From: Symsagittifera roscoffensis | Taxonomy: Eukaryota; Xenacoelomorpha; Acoela; Convolutidae | Direction: 5' to 3' | Assembly: GCF_963678635.1 (NCBI RefSeq) | Contig: NC_087070.1 | Coordinates: 18,385,318 to 18,449,317, forward strand | Length of the DNA: 64,000 nucleotides | Shown: positions 35,835 through 45,900 of the stretch, one piece after another | Numbering within the stretch: the stretch's first letter is position 1 | Layout of the letters: each line of letters starts with the position of its first letter | Made by a program: the position numbers and the translations under genes | The notes under the pieces: generated by a model | Database searches by the model: none | Told to the model about the DNA's origin: nothing | The model's input: only the letters and a program-made list of their open reading frames with translations

Positions 35835-36686
35835 AGCGTAGAAAAAGTACCTATTAACGACTGGCAGGCGTCAGTTACCTTCATTCTACTCGTTTTTCAC
35901 CGTCTCGACCTTGCCAGTTGATTTTCTGGTCTGTTTAGGGCAAAGTAAAAAGTTACCATTTTTAGGCCATCAGTCAAACGACTTTTGATCAGCTTTCGTT
36001 TGCATGCGAACACAACCACATAGCTGAGTCTCGGATCCTCAGACTACGTGATTGTCATTAAAAACACGGCTCGAACAACCTATTTTTATATGTTTTTGTG
36101 TGACAGTTTTATATTAAATCCATTGGAGATGGATTGACCCTTTCCTTTTTTCTATCTACTCATGTCCTGAAATATCAAATAATATCGGTGTTAATTAAGA
36201 TCTAGGACATTACAGCAGCTGTTATAGTCAGTTTTCACAGTCCCTTCACATATAACTGTCTCTGGGGGACCAAGCCTCCGCTCCCGTGATTTTCTTGAGA
36301 TAACACTCTTATCTCCTATATTTCGTGTCCCGGGAGGGTTCCGTGGTATTTCTCTTCCCCCCACTGAAGCCTCCGTCTCCACAAATATCTGTCGCTAAGG
36401 TCCTTATCGTGTGTTCTTGCCACGATAAGAGGCTCCGTGTTTTTCTGTCTCTTATACAACTGTTCTTCACAATCTATATCGTGGTTCTGATTTTCGTCTT
36501 TTTTATTCAAAATGGCCTTCTTTTTTCTATTTCTCAGAAATGTTCTTCTTCCAATCGAAATTTTAAAAATAAAAATTCTAGAACATTCTGACCCTCCGTC
36601 GCAACACTTTTCTGTCCATAAGGCCTTTAGTCACTCTTTTTTCTGTCGCGGGAAGGTTATGCTGTGTCATCCGGCAGAATGGCACA
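35802..36686 (-). repeat. Unit 4 3' LTR
   Basis: 885 bases, TGTAACATTCGCCC to CGGCAGAATGGCACA on the plus strand; on the transcript strand it starts TGTGCC and ends TTACA. The inner boundary is set by comparison with the 5' LTR, where homology stops at exactly this CA. The minus strand just upstream reads TCCGGGGAGTA, a possible short polypurine tract. Confidence 0.9.
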
Positions 36687-37438
36687 TACTCCCCGGACAA
36701 GTCTCCATCAATGTCCCTATTGATCGCACAACACCGGGTTATCGTCACGTAGGTATCCAGTTTTCTGTAACCAATCTTACAAATCGCATAAGAAAATGAA
36801 ATTTATCTACTCCACCTCAACTCACTACGTGTTCACAAATGGCATCGTACTACATCTCACTGCCTTTCAACATTTTCACAAAATTTGCACCATGAGGAGT
36901 GTCCTAGACAAAATTTCTTTTCTGACTACTTACGTCATCTTGTTATAAAACTTCTTTTCGCTCTTTGTGATTAAAAAGTGGGACGTGGCACGGCCACGCA
37001 CCCGTTAAAATTAACTTAACTTCACTCACCAAGTATAATTAGTCATTTATGCGGTCCTTTCAATATTAAAACTAAGAAACTCTGTGGCTAGGAAAGTTAT
37101 TGAGTTACCCACCCTTCTCGAGCGAATTTACTCAAACTTACCATGTCGCCACACAGTGAATTTGTGTCTTACACAGGTTAAAAACTTCAGTCGGGAATAA
37201 ATAGGTAAATATACTCACCTATGCTCCTTATATACATACATAGATAGTAGTAACTAAAATCAACAATTTCAACAATTTTAACAATTGCAACAATTTTCAA
37301 AGTTTGGTCTGACCAAACTAAATCAAAACAAAAAGTTTCACAAGTTCAATAATCAAAACTTGGTTGATTTGTTCAAGTTTTTACACACAAAGACAATCAA
37401 GTTTTTTTTTCTCCTTCTCTTCCCTTCTTCGGTCATCT
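36687..37438 (-). other. Unit 4 3' internal region
   Basis: Non-coding DNA between accessory ORF stop and 3' LTR, conserved in units 3 and 5 near the LTR. 37261-37300 is a short run of 'aacaattt' repeats. Contains no ORF that I believe. Confidence 0.6.
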
Positions 37439-40400
37439 TCATTCCATCATCTCTCCATCCTGAGGTTCAGCGTCACTGTCTTCCAGAACTTTCTCTAACA
37501 TGTCCAGAGAGTTGCGGGCCGTGCCCCAACCCTCCTGTTCCAACAGCCTCGGTTTGCAACAAGGTAGCAAGTCCACATTCACCTTCTGCTCCCGGTTCCT
37601 GCAAAAGCTGTTGTGAAGACACAGGCTCACGTTTCGTTCTAGGTCAGCTCTTAAGACCTCTTTCTTCTCATCTTCAGTAACACAAGGCGTTCCAGCTACC
37701 CGCTTCACCGCTGTGGTGACCGCGTTTCTGTGCGTCAAGAATGCTCGTTTATAGGCTCCTGGTCCTATATCTAGCTGGAAAGATTGATAGGCTTCCGTAT
37801 TCCTTGACATGTGACGCTTCGCGCGTTCATACATCCAAGATGTCATCACTGCACGGAACCAAGGCATCAATCTTTGCCTTGACCATATTCTTTCAATGGC
37901 TTTAGGTATTCTCAGAACCTTGCAGGTGGTTCTGAAAAGATCCAATTCACGACTCATTTTAACGTTGCTCAACTGTTCAGGAGTCGGCACGGCCGTCTCC
38001 TGCTCACTTGTGTCCGCGTTAGCCTCCAACCATCTCACTGCTAGCATGGCGCTAACCACCACGATTGATACTTGTTGATTCTGATCGGGCAACCCCGTGG
38101 AGTACAAATCCTCCACGTCCCAGACCAGGATCAGATTCCCGCGTTTAGGGTACCACAACGTCTGCGCCAAGCAGTGGCAAGGATACTCCCCATGGGTTCT
38201 CACTATGTTCCTTCGGGTCCGATACCCTGAGACTCCCAGCAACGGTTCCACTTCCATCAGGATTCTATGTAAATCGTCTTTCTCTTCTATGGTGGGGAAT
38301 TCAGTGGGTAACGCTCCACTCGCTTTCTGTTTCTGGAACTCACTCACGTTGCCTTCGTTCAGTCTCATGAACTCTTCACCTACAACGTCTTGCAACTCGC
38401 CTTCGGATCTCTTCGGGACTGCCCGAAAGATCTTTGCCAACAAGTCATATGACCTCTCTGACATTCTGGCCAACCTCACGCACTTTGGCACAGAGAAAAG
38501 TTGGTCAACCAACACTTGTTGCGTCCTCGCATCCATCACCACCATGTGCGTAGGATACTTGCTACTACAATACGGCGCTGAGCTTGAACCCACCATATAT
38601 TTTGAACCAGTAGGTCTGTGATAGGCTTCACTATCCTTCAGATTCATTTCATTCTCTAGGGCTTCTCGCCAGCCTCCAATCTTTTGCTCTGTCTGTAATG
38701 CTCCAGGGAATATTTCCACGCTGAGGGACGTCACTAGCTCATGGGCACGCTCCAAGCGCTCGAGCGATTCTATCGAACTCGTCATGCTGCAAAATCCCAA
38801 GGCTGTGATCAGGTTTACGTCCGTCACCCCATGGCAGTCTGCGACCAACTCCATGGCACTCTTATCTGACATGCTCAATCTTCCGTACAATCGTGCCAGT
38901 TGTCGATGCTGCTCGCTCAGCGTAATCAGGCAGTGTCCCATGTTACAAACATGTCCTTCCATCCCACTGTGTTGAGCCAAGCATGTGCCATGCTTCAACC
39001 AATTACTCGATGTACCTTCCTCGGACAGCTCCGTGGACGGGTTGCTCTTCTTCTTCGTCAATCTCATGGCCAGCAGGTGATGTATCATGGCCAGATCATG
39101 TAAACTCGCATCATCATCCCGTTCTAACATGACATCCGCGGTCATGTCCCAGATTAAGCCCGCGTTAGGATGGGGACACCAGGAAGGTTTCATGAGTTCC
39201 CACATCACTACTAGACTGGTTTTCAAGGGACCGTCCCAAGAACCACAATCAAAACTCACTTGCCCTTTTAGCTCGGGAATCGAGGGCTCGACTACTCGTT
39301 CTTCCAAAATAATTCCAAGCTTGGGTTGTTCCACCATCAACATTCCAATTTCCTTAATCCGTTCAACCCAGAAGTTGAGCACTGTGACTTGCTCGTAGTC
39401 GAAGTATGCTTCCCTGGCTTCTTCGTTCACGAAGGGATTATACGCCATCCCCGGTATGCCAGACACGTATTGGAACGACTTCAGTTTCCCTAGTGTTGCA
39501 AACTCCTTTTGTCCTCTGGCCGCTTCAATCAAGTCTCTGCTCACTCTCAATTCTTTGTTGGAGTATCTTCTCACCTCTTCCAACTTGCGATAGCTTTCCA
39601 TATCATTCGACTCCTTGCTTGGCACGGTCAATGGCATGTCCTGATATAGCTCTAGGAGTGCCCTAAGGAAGTTCCTTTCGCAATCAACTCCCTTTTTCCG
39701 AATGATCTTTATACATTCTCCCAACACAGGAGTGGGGATGCGATCCACCACGAACCTGACAAAGCAAAGGGCATCCTTACGCTTAGCCCATGCTATCGCT
39801 GAATCGTCTTTCGAAATCAATGCTCGTAGAGCTTCCATTAACTCTAGCTCCTGTTCTCGTGATTTCGAGTCATTACTGGCTTCATACTCCGCCTTTTTGA
39901 TGCCCATCAAGCACCAAGCCAGTCGTACTTGCAGATCAGTTCTCACGCAAGGATGAGCCAGGTGTGCTGCTACCGTCGCAGGTGCATTCATCGTCTCATC
40001 GAAGTATTTCTGGAGGGCCGCCCTCCAAGAAATCTCTAGCAGTTTTTCCAATCCAATTTCGTTCGCTTCTGATGACATTACTGTGCCATACTCTCTTCGA
40101 TTGAAGTTAGGGTTCTCCGTAAGCCCTTTCAGATATTCTTGCATGGCCCGCTTTTCACTCCAAGCCATCAGGTGCCCTCTCGCGGAGTTCCTCGCTTTCA
40201 ACATCTCCACATAACCCCCTGCCGGATCTCCCATGTGGACCGATTCCGGCACAGTTATTCGACTGTACTCGACCACGTCGAGTTGTCCTTCCAGTTTCAA
40301 CTTGGCCATGTTGATTCGCGAGGGCCTATAATCTTCAAGTCCTCCAGATCCACATTGACTGATTACTTCCATTTCTAACTTAGTGTCTGCCAGGGTTCGC

Positions 40401-40450
40401 GCCGTCTTCTTCGACCTTGTGGCGGTTACGGCCAGACCTGCCAAGAGCAT
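37439..40450 (-). CDS. Unit 4 accessory protein: conserved C-terminal region, 1003 aa, N-terminus deleted
   Basis: A single open frame of 1003 codons from the ATG at 40450. It aligns throughout with unit 5 30996-34030, so its sequence has been kept without stops. No known domain is recognised. Conserved groups: 'CLAQHSGMEGHVCNMGHC' (about residue 485), 'ADCHGVTDVNLITALGF', 'YPCHCLAQTLWYPKRGNLIL' (about 757), 'LDIGPGAYKRAFLTHRNAVT', and 'FCRNRE...LPCCKPR' (about 962). There is no signal peptide and no convincing membrane span, so it does not look like an envelope protein. Compared with unit 5 the first ~1750 codons, including the SGNH domain, are missing: the frame starts right after spacer sequence ('IRIEKENLIPPMLLAG'). 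Confidence 0.7.
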   Translation of the reverse strand: MLLAGLAVTATRSKKTARTLADTKLEMEVISQCGSGGLEDYRPSRINMAKLKLEGQLDVVEYSRITVPESVHMGDPAGGYVEMLKARNSARGHLMAWSEKRAMQEYLKGLTENPNFNRREYGTVMSSEANEIGLEKLLEISWRAALQKYFDETMNAPATVAAHLAHPCVRTDLQVRLAWCLMGIKKAEYEASNDSKSREQELELMEALRALISKDDSAIAWAKRKDALCFVRFVVDRIPTPVLGECIKIIRKKGVDCERNFLRALLELYQDMPLTVPSKESNDMESYRKLEEVRRYSNKELRVSRDLIEAARGQKEFATLGKLKSFQYVSGIPGMAYNPFVNEEAREAYFDYEQVTVLNFWVERIKEIGMLMVEQPKLGIILEERVVEPSIPELKGQVSFDCGSWDGPLKTSLVVMWELMKPSWCPHPNAGLIWDMTADVMLERDDDASLHDLAMIHHLLAMRLTKKKSNPSTELSEEGTSSNWLKHGTCLAQHSGMEGHVCNMGHCLITLSEQHRQLARLYGRLSMSDKSAMELVADCHGVTDVNLITALGFCSMTSSIESLERLERAHELVTSLSVEIFPGALQTEQKIGGWREALENEMNLKDSEAYHRPTGSKYMVGSSSAPYCSSKYPTHMVVMDARTQQVLVDQLFSVPKCVRLARMSERSYDLLAKIFRAVPKRSEGELQDVVGEEFMRLNEGNVSEFQKQKASGALPTEFPTIEEKDDLHRILMEVEPLLGVSGYRTRRNIVRTHGEYPCHCLAQTLWYPKRGNLILVWDVEDLYSTGLPDQNQQVSIVVVSAMLAVRWLEANADTSEQETAVPTPEQLSNVKMSRELDLFRTTCKVLRIPKAIERIWSRQRLMPWFRAVMTSWMYERAKRHMSRNTEAYQSFQLDIGPGAYKRAFLTHRNAVTTAVKRVAGTPCVTEDEKKEVLRADLERNVSLCLHNSFCRNREQKVNVDLLPCCKPRLLEQEGWGTARNSLDMLEKVLEDSDAEPQDGEMME

Positions 40451-40741
40451 AGGGGGTATCAGATTCTCTTTTTCAATTCTGATTTAAAATTTTAGCACCA
40501 AGGTGGATCGTCCACCTTTACCTTTGTCAGAGTGGCACAAATGTGCGCTGTCACCTTGATGACACAAACATAAAACATATCATAACAATAACATAACATA
40601 AACACATAAACATCACGCACCTATACTATCACATAAAAACCTAATCCCTAATACTGTACCTAAAACCTAACCTAATCTAAAACTTGACCCTAATTCTTAT
40701 CGAATAACTTAATAAAAACCACTTATCGCCGAGCGCAATCC
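40451..40741 (-). other. Unit 4 spacer between pol and accessory ORF
   Basis: 290 bases, AT-rich with 'cataa/aacata' steps as in units 3 and 5. Contains the hairpin 40500-40518. A spliced or subgenomic RNA would be needed to express the downstream frame; I see no clear acceptor. Confidence 0.5.
40500..40518. promoter_or_regulatory. Perfect small hairpin upstream of the accessory ORF
   Basis: AAGGTGGATCGTCCACCTT: 8-bp arms and a 3-base loop. Unit 3 has the same element at about 17340 with one arm weakened; a flanking block ('gtgcgctgtcacctt') is also conserved. The role is unknown; expression of the downstream frame is a possibility. Confidence 0.4.
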
Positions 40742-42936
40742 TTAGCATATGCTCAGATAGTATTTTTTATGTAAGTAAACCTCTATGTCAGTCTCTGAAA
40801 ATATCACATGCACAAGAGCGTACAACTCTCTCGGGTGTAGCTTCCCTCTATTGGGATCATAAACTGGCAACGAGAGAGAGGTCACACCTCTCTCAACCAG
40901 GAAATCCCTAAGTCGAGTCAAGGCCAATACCAAGCTCTCCGGATTCACGTGTTGCCTATCAGTAGCTTTCGTAACCAAAAAACACAAATATTTCCCTGGT
41001 ATCTGTGATGCAACAGGGGGCAACGCTATCATTCCTCCTACACCCGGCCTCTGTTTCCACAAAAACTCGATATTCTTGTACTCTCTTTTAAAGTCGGCCG
41101 CTAGTGCTGTTTTGAAGCTTACGTCCGCAGTTATCGCTATGGCGCACGTGCGTTCCGTGAGTATGAAATCGCTGTCCGTTATAACGATATTGTTCGAATA
41201 GTGGTTCGGGAGATCAAAATACGATTCAAAGATTCGTCCAAAAGGTGGTTTGTTAGCATTCTCGCCCTCTGTCTCTAGTTCTCCGGTTTCCCTTGCCGAT
41301 TTCAATTTTTTTATTATGAGATTTTCGGTGTGGGTGAGTCCTACCCCCACTCCCCGGACAAAAATATCCATCGACGTCCCCGTCGATCGCCCAAAGTCTA
41401 GGAGACCGAGGTTGGATTGTGGAACACGTAGAGGACCATCTGGGGCGACCCAGTTGGACTCGGTATTGTCATGACTGATGTATTTGACGCCGTCTCTGTC
41501 GACGTGCTGAATCGTCAGGATCGTCTCTTTTGGATCTGTCGGCAGATCGTGGAGCCATTCGAGCACGCGCAAGTTTGTTAGTTCTTGCTCATGAGTCTGT
41601 TCCGCTTCTGGTTCGAACTCCACTTCCGGTTCTGAGCGATCGTCGATCCAATCTTGATCCATATCGTTCACAAGGTCGATTTCTTCTAGCATCGCTACTT
41701 CGTCCAGCCCCACCAGCGAGTCTATGACATCACTCACTACTATCCGGTCTACAACGAAGTCCTCGCCATACGGATTGTATTTCTTCTGGTTTTTTCCCCT
41801 CTTACTTTGGCGTGTCTCCATAGTGAGCGGAAAGTCAGGCTGTATTCCTTTGTCAATTTCGGTTTGTTCCGGGCAATCCCAGTCTTCTTCGGCATAGGCT
41901 AGAGTTTCATCGTCCACCTCTACTCGCTCAGTCAACTCGAGATCCAGTGGTAGATCACAATTGTCCACCATCTCATTCCCGTCGTTCTTGTCGCGAGTAC
42001 CCCTTTCATTCACTTCACAAGCAGGATCCACTATTAAATAGGCTCCCTCTTGCATGTCCGCTGGGATGCACCAATCCTCGGACGAGGCGTTGTGTGGTTT
42101 GATATTCTCGTAATGAGCCGCTCTTCCGGTGCTCAGCCGATAAAAACGACCTCCTTGATGCACCTCTGTTATCTGAAATGGACCACGCCATTTCTTTAAT
42201 AGTTTCTTGGTTCCTTTTGGTGGAACCACTTCCTGGAACACCCAGACGTAGTCGCCAACTGAGTAGGCTTTTGCATCGGCCGTCCTTTTATCAAACCTCC
42301 TTTTTTGTCTAATCTGCGCCTGTTGCGTATTCCTCCTGCATAAGTCATTGAGGTCCTGTTGTCTTCTAATAACGTCCCGCACGTACGTTTGCGGTGCTGT
42401 CCTCTTCCCTTCATATTCAGGGTAGAAGAACGTTAACGGGAGTGCTTTTTCATGACCCGTCAGCATCATATGTGGGCTTATTCCCGTGGTGGAATGCTCC
42501 GTGCTGTTGTAAGCACCCATCACTTGCGGCAAGTGCTTGTCCCAGTCATCCATATAGCGTGAGCAGTAGACTCTCAACATGGATACCAGTGTGCGATTCT
42601 GCCTCTCGACTAGGCCATTCGTTTGCGGGTGATAAGTGGTCGAGTGGACCTGCGCTACCTGCGACCTTTTCATTAACTCTTTGGTGAGATCACCTACGAA
42701 TGCTTTGCCATTGTCCGATTGGAACGTGATGGGGCAGCCATGCCTTGCTATCCACACGTTTATCAAATGATCGCATGTTTCTTCTGCCGATGCTGTCATG
42801 CAGGGTGCTGCCTCCGCATACTTCGTAAAATGGTCGATCATTACCAGCACCTGATTATAGCCCGTTGCTGTCATGCAGATTTTCTGATGATCAATTTGCA
42901 CCACTTCGTTGAAACCTGACGATTCTATTGACTGTA
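40742..42936 (-). CDS. Unit 4 Pol, second part: integrase core, acidic extension, macrodomain-like C-terminus
   Basis: This is in the -1/+2 frame relative to 42925-50223 because one base is missing in a C run near 42945 (four C here, five in unit 3). Integrase core: 'VQIDHQKICM' (first Asp), 'TFQSDNGKAFVG' (second Asp), 'NGLVERQNRTLVS' (Glu), the D,D-35-E arrangement of retroelement integrases. A non-chromodomain tail follows, then ~250 acidic residues. The last ~150 residues ('IVITDSDFILTERTCAIAIT', 'KTALAADFKREYKNIEFLWK', 'KYLCFLVTKATDRQHVNPES', 'TSLSLPVY', 'SETDIEVYLHKKY') resemble the TARG1/OARD1-type macrodomain, which binds ADP-ribose. The Lys of 'LVTK' falls where TARG1 has its catalytic Lys, but the glycine-rich loops are altered. 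It could act on ADP-ribosylated proteins or only bind them. Confidence 0.7.
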
Positions 42937-45900
42937 GGGGAACCTTAGTTTCCTGGGATCCTTTGCCTGTTGACAAGACAGGCATGCGGCTATCCATTTC
43001 TCACAAGCCTTCTTCAATCCCGGCCATTCGAATCGTTTTTGTATCCTGTTATACACTTTGTCCACGCCTTGATGTCCCATCTGATCATGTGAGCGAAAGA
43101 GCAATTCAGTCTGGTACAACTGTGGTAACACTATTGAATTGTATTTATAAAGGACCTTGTCCTCCTCCTTGCGCTTACAGGCTACGATTCCGTCCTTATT
43201 CAGGTACAACAAGTCTTTCCTCTTCAGGTAAAATTGCTTCAGGATTTTGTAGCTGTCTTCTTCCAAGTCTCCCTTGTCAGGTGCTCCATTCTCGATCCAT
43301 CTTTTCAGACTGCTCGTCATTCTATCATTTCGTTGAGCCCTCAGGAGATCCGACAGCCTGTACCTGGCTTTCAAATACGTCTTCACCACGTTCATTTGCC
43401 CACTCATTATCTCCGGAGCATGAGCATCGTCCATCAACTTGACACACCATATCTTTTTCAAAGGCGTCGCTTCTTGCACAGATGGTTCCAGATTGGTACG
43501 GACGACCGTACCATGTGGCAGCAATCTGGTTGGGCGTTTTGAAACTGCTATCAGCTCGAGCTCGTCTGCGGCATTATCTACCACAGTGCCCTCTTCATCT
43601 GAGGTGTATCTGTCCCTGTCTGGATCCTGATGTGTTTCTCGGTCCAGCCCACGCTGCTTCCAGTCTACCAATAAGGAGTGGATTGCGATCTCTGACACAT
43701 CGGAATTGGAAGTTGTTTCAGACGTGTTGTCCCAGGACTGGGGTCTCGAGTCACCACTTGAAACGACTGATTCCTCAACATCATATTCCAAGTTGTCTGA
43801 GATGTTTCTTGACTCCCCGGACAAAACTCTGTCCATCGGTCGCTTTGAACCCGACTCCCCGGACAAGATTCTGCCCCTAGGTGGTCTAGTCAACCTCTCC
43901 CCGGACAAGTCGTCCTGCACGGGCTCAAAGGTGTCTGACTCATCAGAGGAGACGTCCTTGACTGGCTCGAAGGTGTCAGACTCCCCGGACATTGTCTCGT
44001 CCATGGACGAACAATCTGGGCTTGGCTCGTATTCCTCTTTTGCATCCGTGAAGTGCACTCTCCTCGTGAAGCTAGATTTCGACCTGATCCTGACTTCCTC
44101 AGTAGCTTGGTTTTGATTCGATGTTCCATATTCAGTGAACGAAGTTCTCAACAATACTTCTTTCGGCATCGAGGTCACCAGCTGGTTGACGATCGACCTG
44201 CAATCCCGTTCAACGCCTCGGCTGCGAATGGACACTGGCCTCTTCTCTGTTCTCTCGGTGACAGTCAACCTCTGCATGGTCTCCGTCCATTCACGATCAT
44301 GCCTATTCACTTCCCTATCCAACAAGTCACGGAGTTTTCCCATGACGTCCGGCGCCACGTTCACCGTCTTATTCAATAAAGCGATGCTGTTTATACCCAG
44401 CCTAGTCAATTCTTGCTGTACCAAGTTGGATCGGACTAGCAGATCCAATGGAACGGGTTCGCCTCTGGCTAAAAGCTTTATCTCCGCGGCCGTCTCCACT
44501 GGAAGGTCAGGGTGTCCAGGTATAGGATGTCCTGATTTGTCTAACCACCTAGTAAGTGGCAGCTTATCGTAGGTTTCTTTGTCCAGAAAGGAAAACCCCT
44601 CTTTGATCTCTGATTGGTTAGCCTGCTTCTCCTCGAGGCGCTCATAAAATTCTGTCTTTTTACTGAGGCTATCTGCGTTCTGGTGCTTGTCACGGGTACG
44701 GTGCTCTATGATCATGTGGTATCCATCCAAGCGCACGATCCAACGACCAATGTAGCTTTGATCCATCGAATAGGTTTTCAGCCAGGCAAGGGCACGATTG
44801 TCCACACGTAACTTGAATGGAGCACTCCCCAGGTAGGCCCTGTATTTTTCCACGAACGTGATCACAGCAAACATCTCCGCTTTTGGTGCGCCGTACTTCA
44901 TCTCAGTGTCACTCAGGACTTTACTTCCATAAGCTATCGGACGAAGAACCGTTCTCCCGTTCCACTCCTGCTCTTGGTGAAGTATGCCTGATATCGCAAC
45001 CACTGATGCATCCGTGTCCAGCACGAACATTCCCTTCTCCGTTGGCATGCCGAGGACCGGTGCCTCGCAAAGTTCACGTTTGATGTTTTCAAATGAGACT
45101 TGTGCCTCATCAGTCCAGGTGAACTTTTTGCCCTTGTTTCTCATCAATCTCTGCATGGGGTATATTTTGTCAGCATACCCCTTGATGAACTCACGATAAT
45201 AATTGGCGAATCCCAGAAAACTCATCAACTGTGTATCTGTTTTAGGTGCCTTCCAGGTCAACACCGCTTCAACCGCTTCGGGATCTGGTCTCACTCCATG
45301 TTTGTCAACCAGGCGGCCCAAATACTTTATGGAATCCCTGAGGGTTTCACACTTAGAGGGTTTGCATTTCAGACCCGCCTGCTTCATGCAAGAAAACACC
45401 TCCTCCAACCTCTCTATGTGGTCTTCTAGGGTTGGTGTTGCAATCACAACAGCATCGACATAACACATGATGAGATTCCCGTATTTCTTAGTGACGCTCG
45501 TGAGTGCCTGAGCCATCAGTCGCTGGAATGTGGCCGTCGCGTTGCACAATCCGAATGGCATCCTCTTCCACTGGAACAGTCCCAGCTCACACGCGAAACC
45601 TGTTTTCTCTCGATCTTGCTTTCTGAGTGGCACTTGCCAGAATGCTGAGCCCAAATCCAACGTCGTGAAGAACTTAGCGTCTCCCAGCTTGGATAGGCTC
45701 TCATCGATGCGGGGAATGGGGTATGCGTCTTTTATAGTCACTGCGTTCAGATAACGGAAATCACAACAAAACCTGAGTTGCCCCCCTTTCTTTTTCGCCA
45801 TGACCACGCCACAAGCCCATGGGGACTTCGACGGCTCAATCATGTCGTACTCCATTAACATTTCAATTTCCTTCCTACACGCTTCTGACTTATTTGGGGT

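Noticed and set aside
30996-40450. Accessory ORF as an envelope gene
   Set aside because: No signal peptide, no clear transmembrane anchor and no furin-like site. One hydrophobic stretch ('ITIVIVVGVMMAIRWLEA', unit 5) is weak and not kept as a span in unit 4.
41900-42400. Chromodomain at the integrase C-terminus
   Set aside because: The sequence after the integrase tail is acidic and low-complexity, with no aromatic cage motif; this is not a chromovirus.
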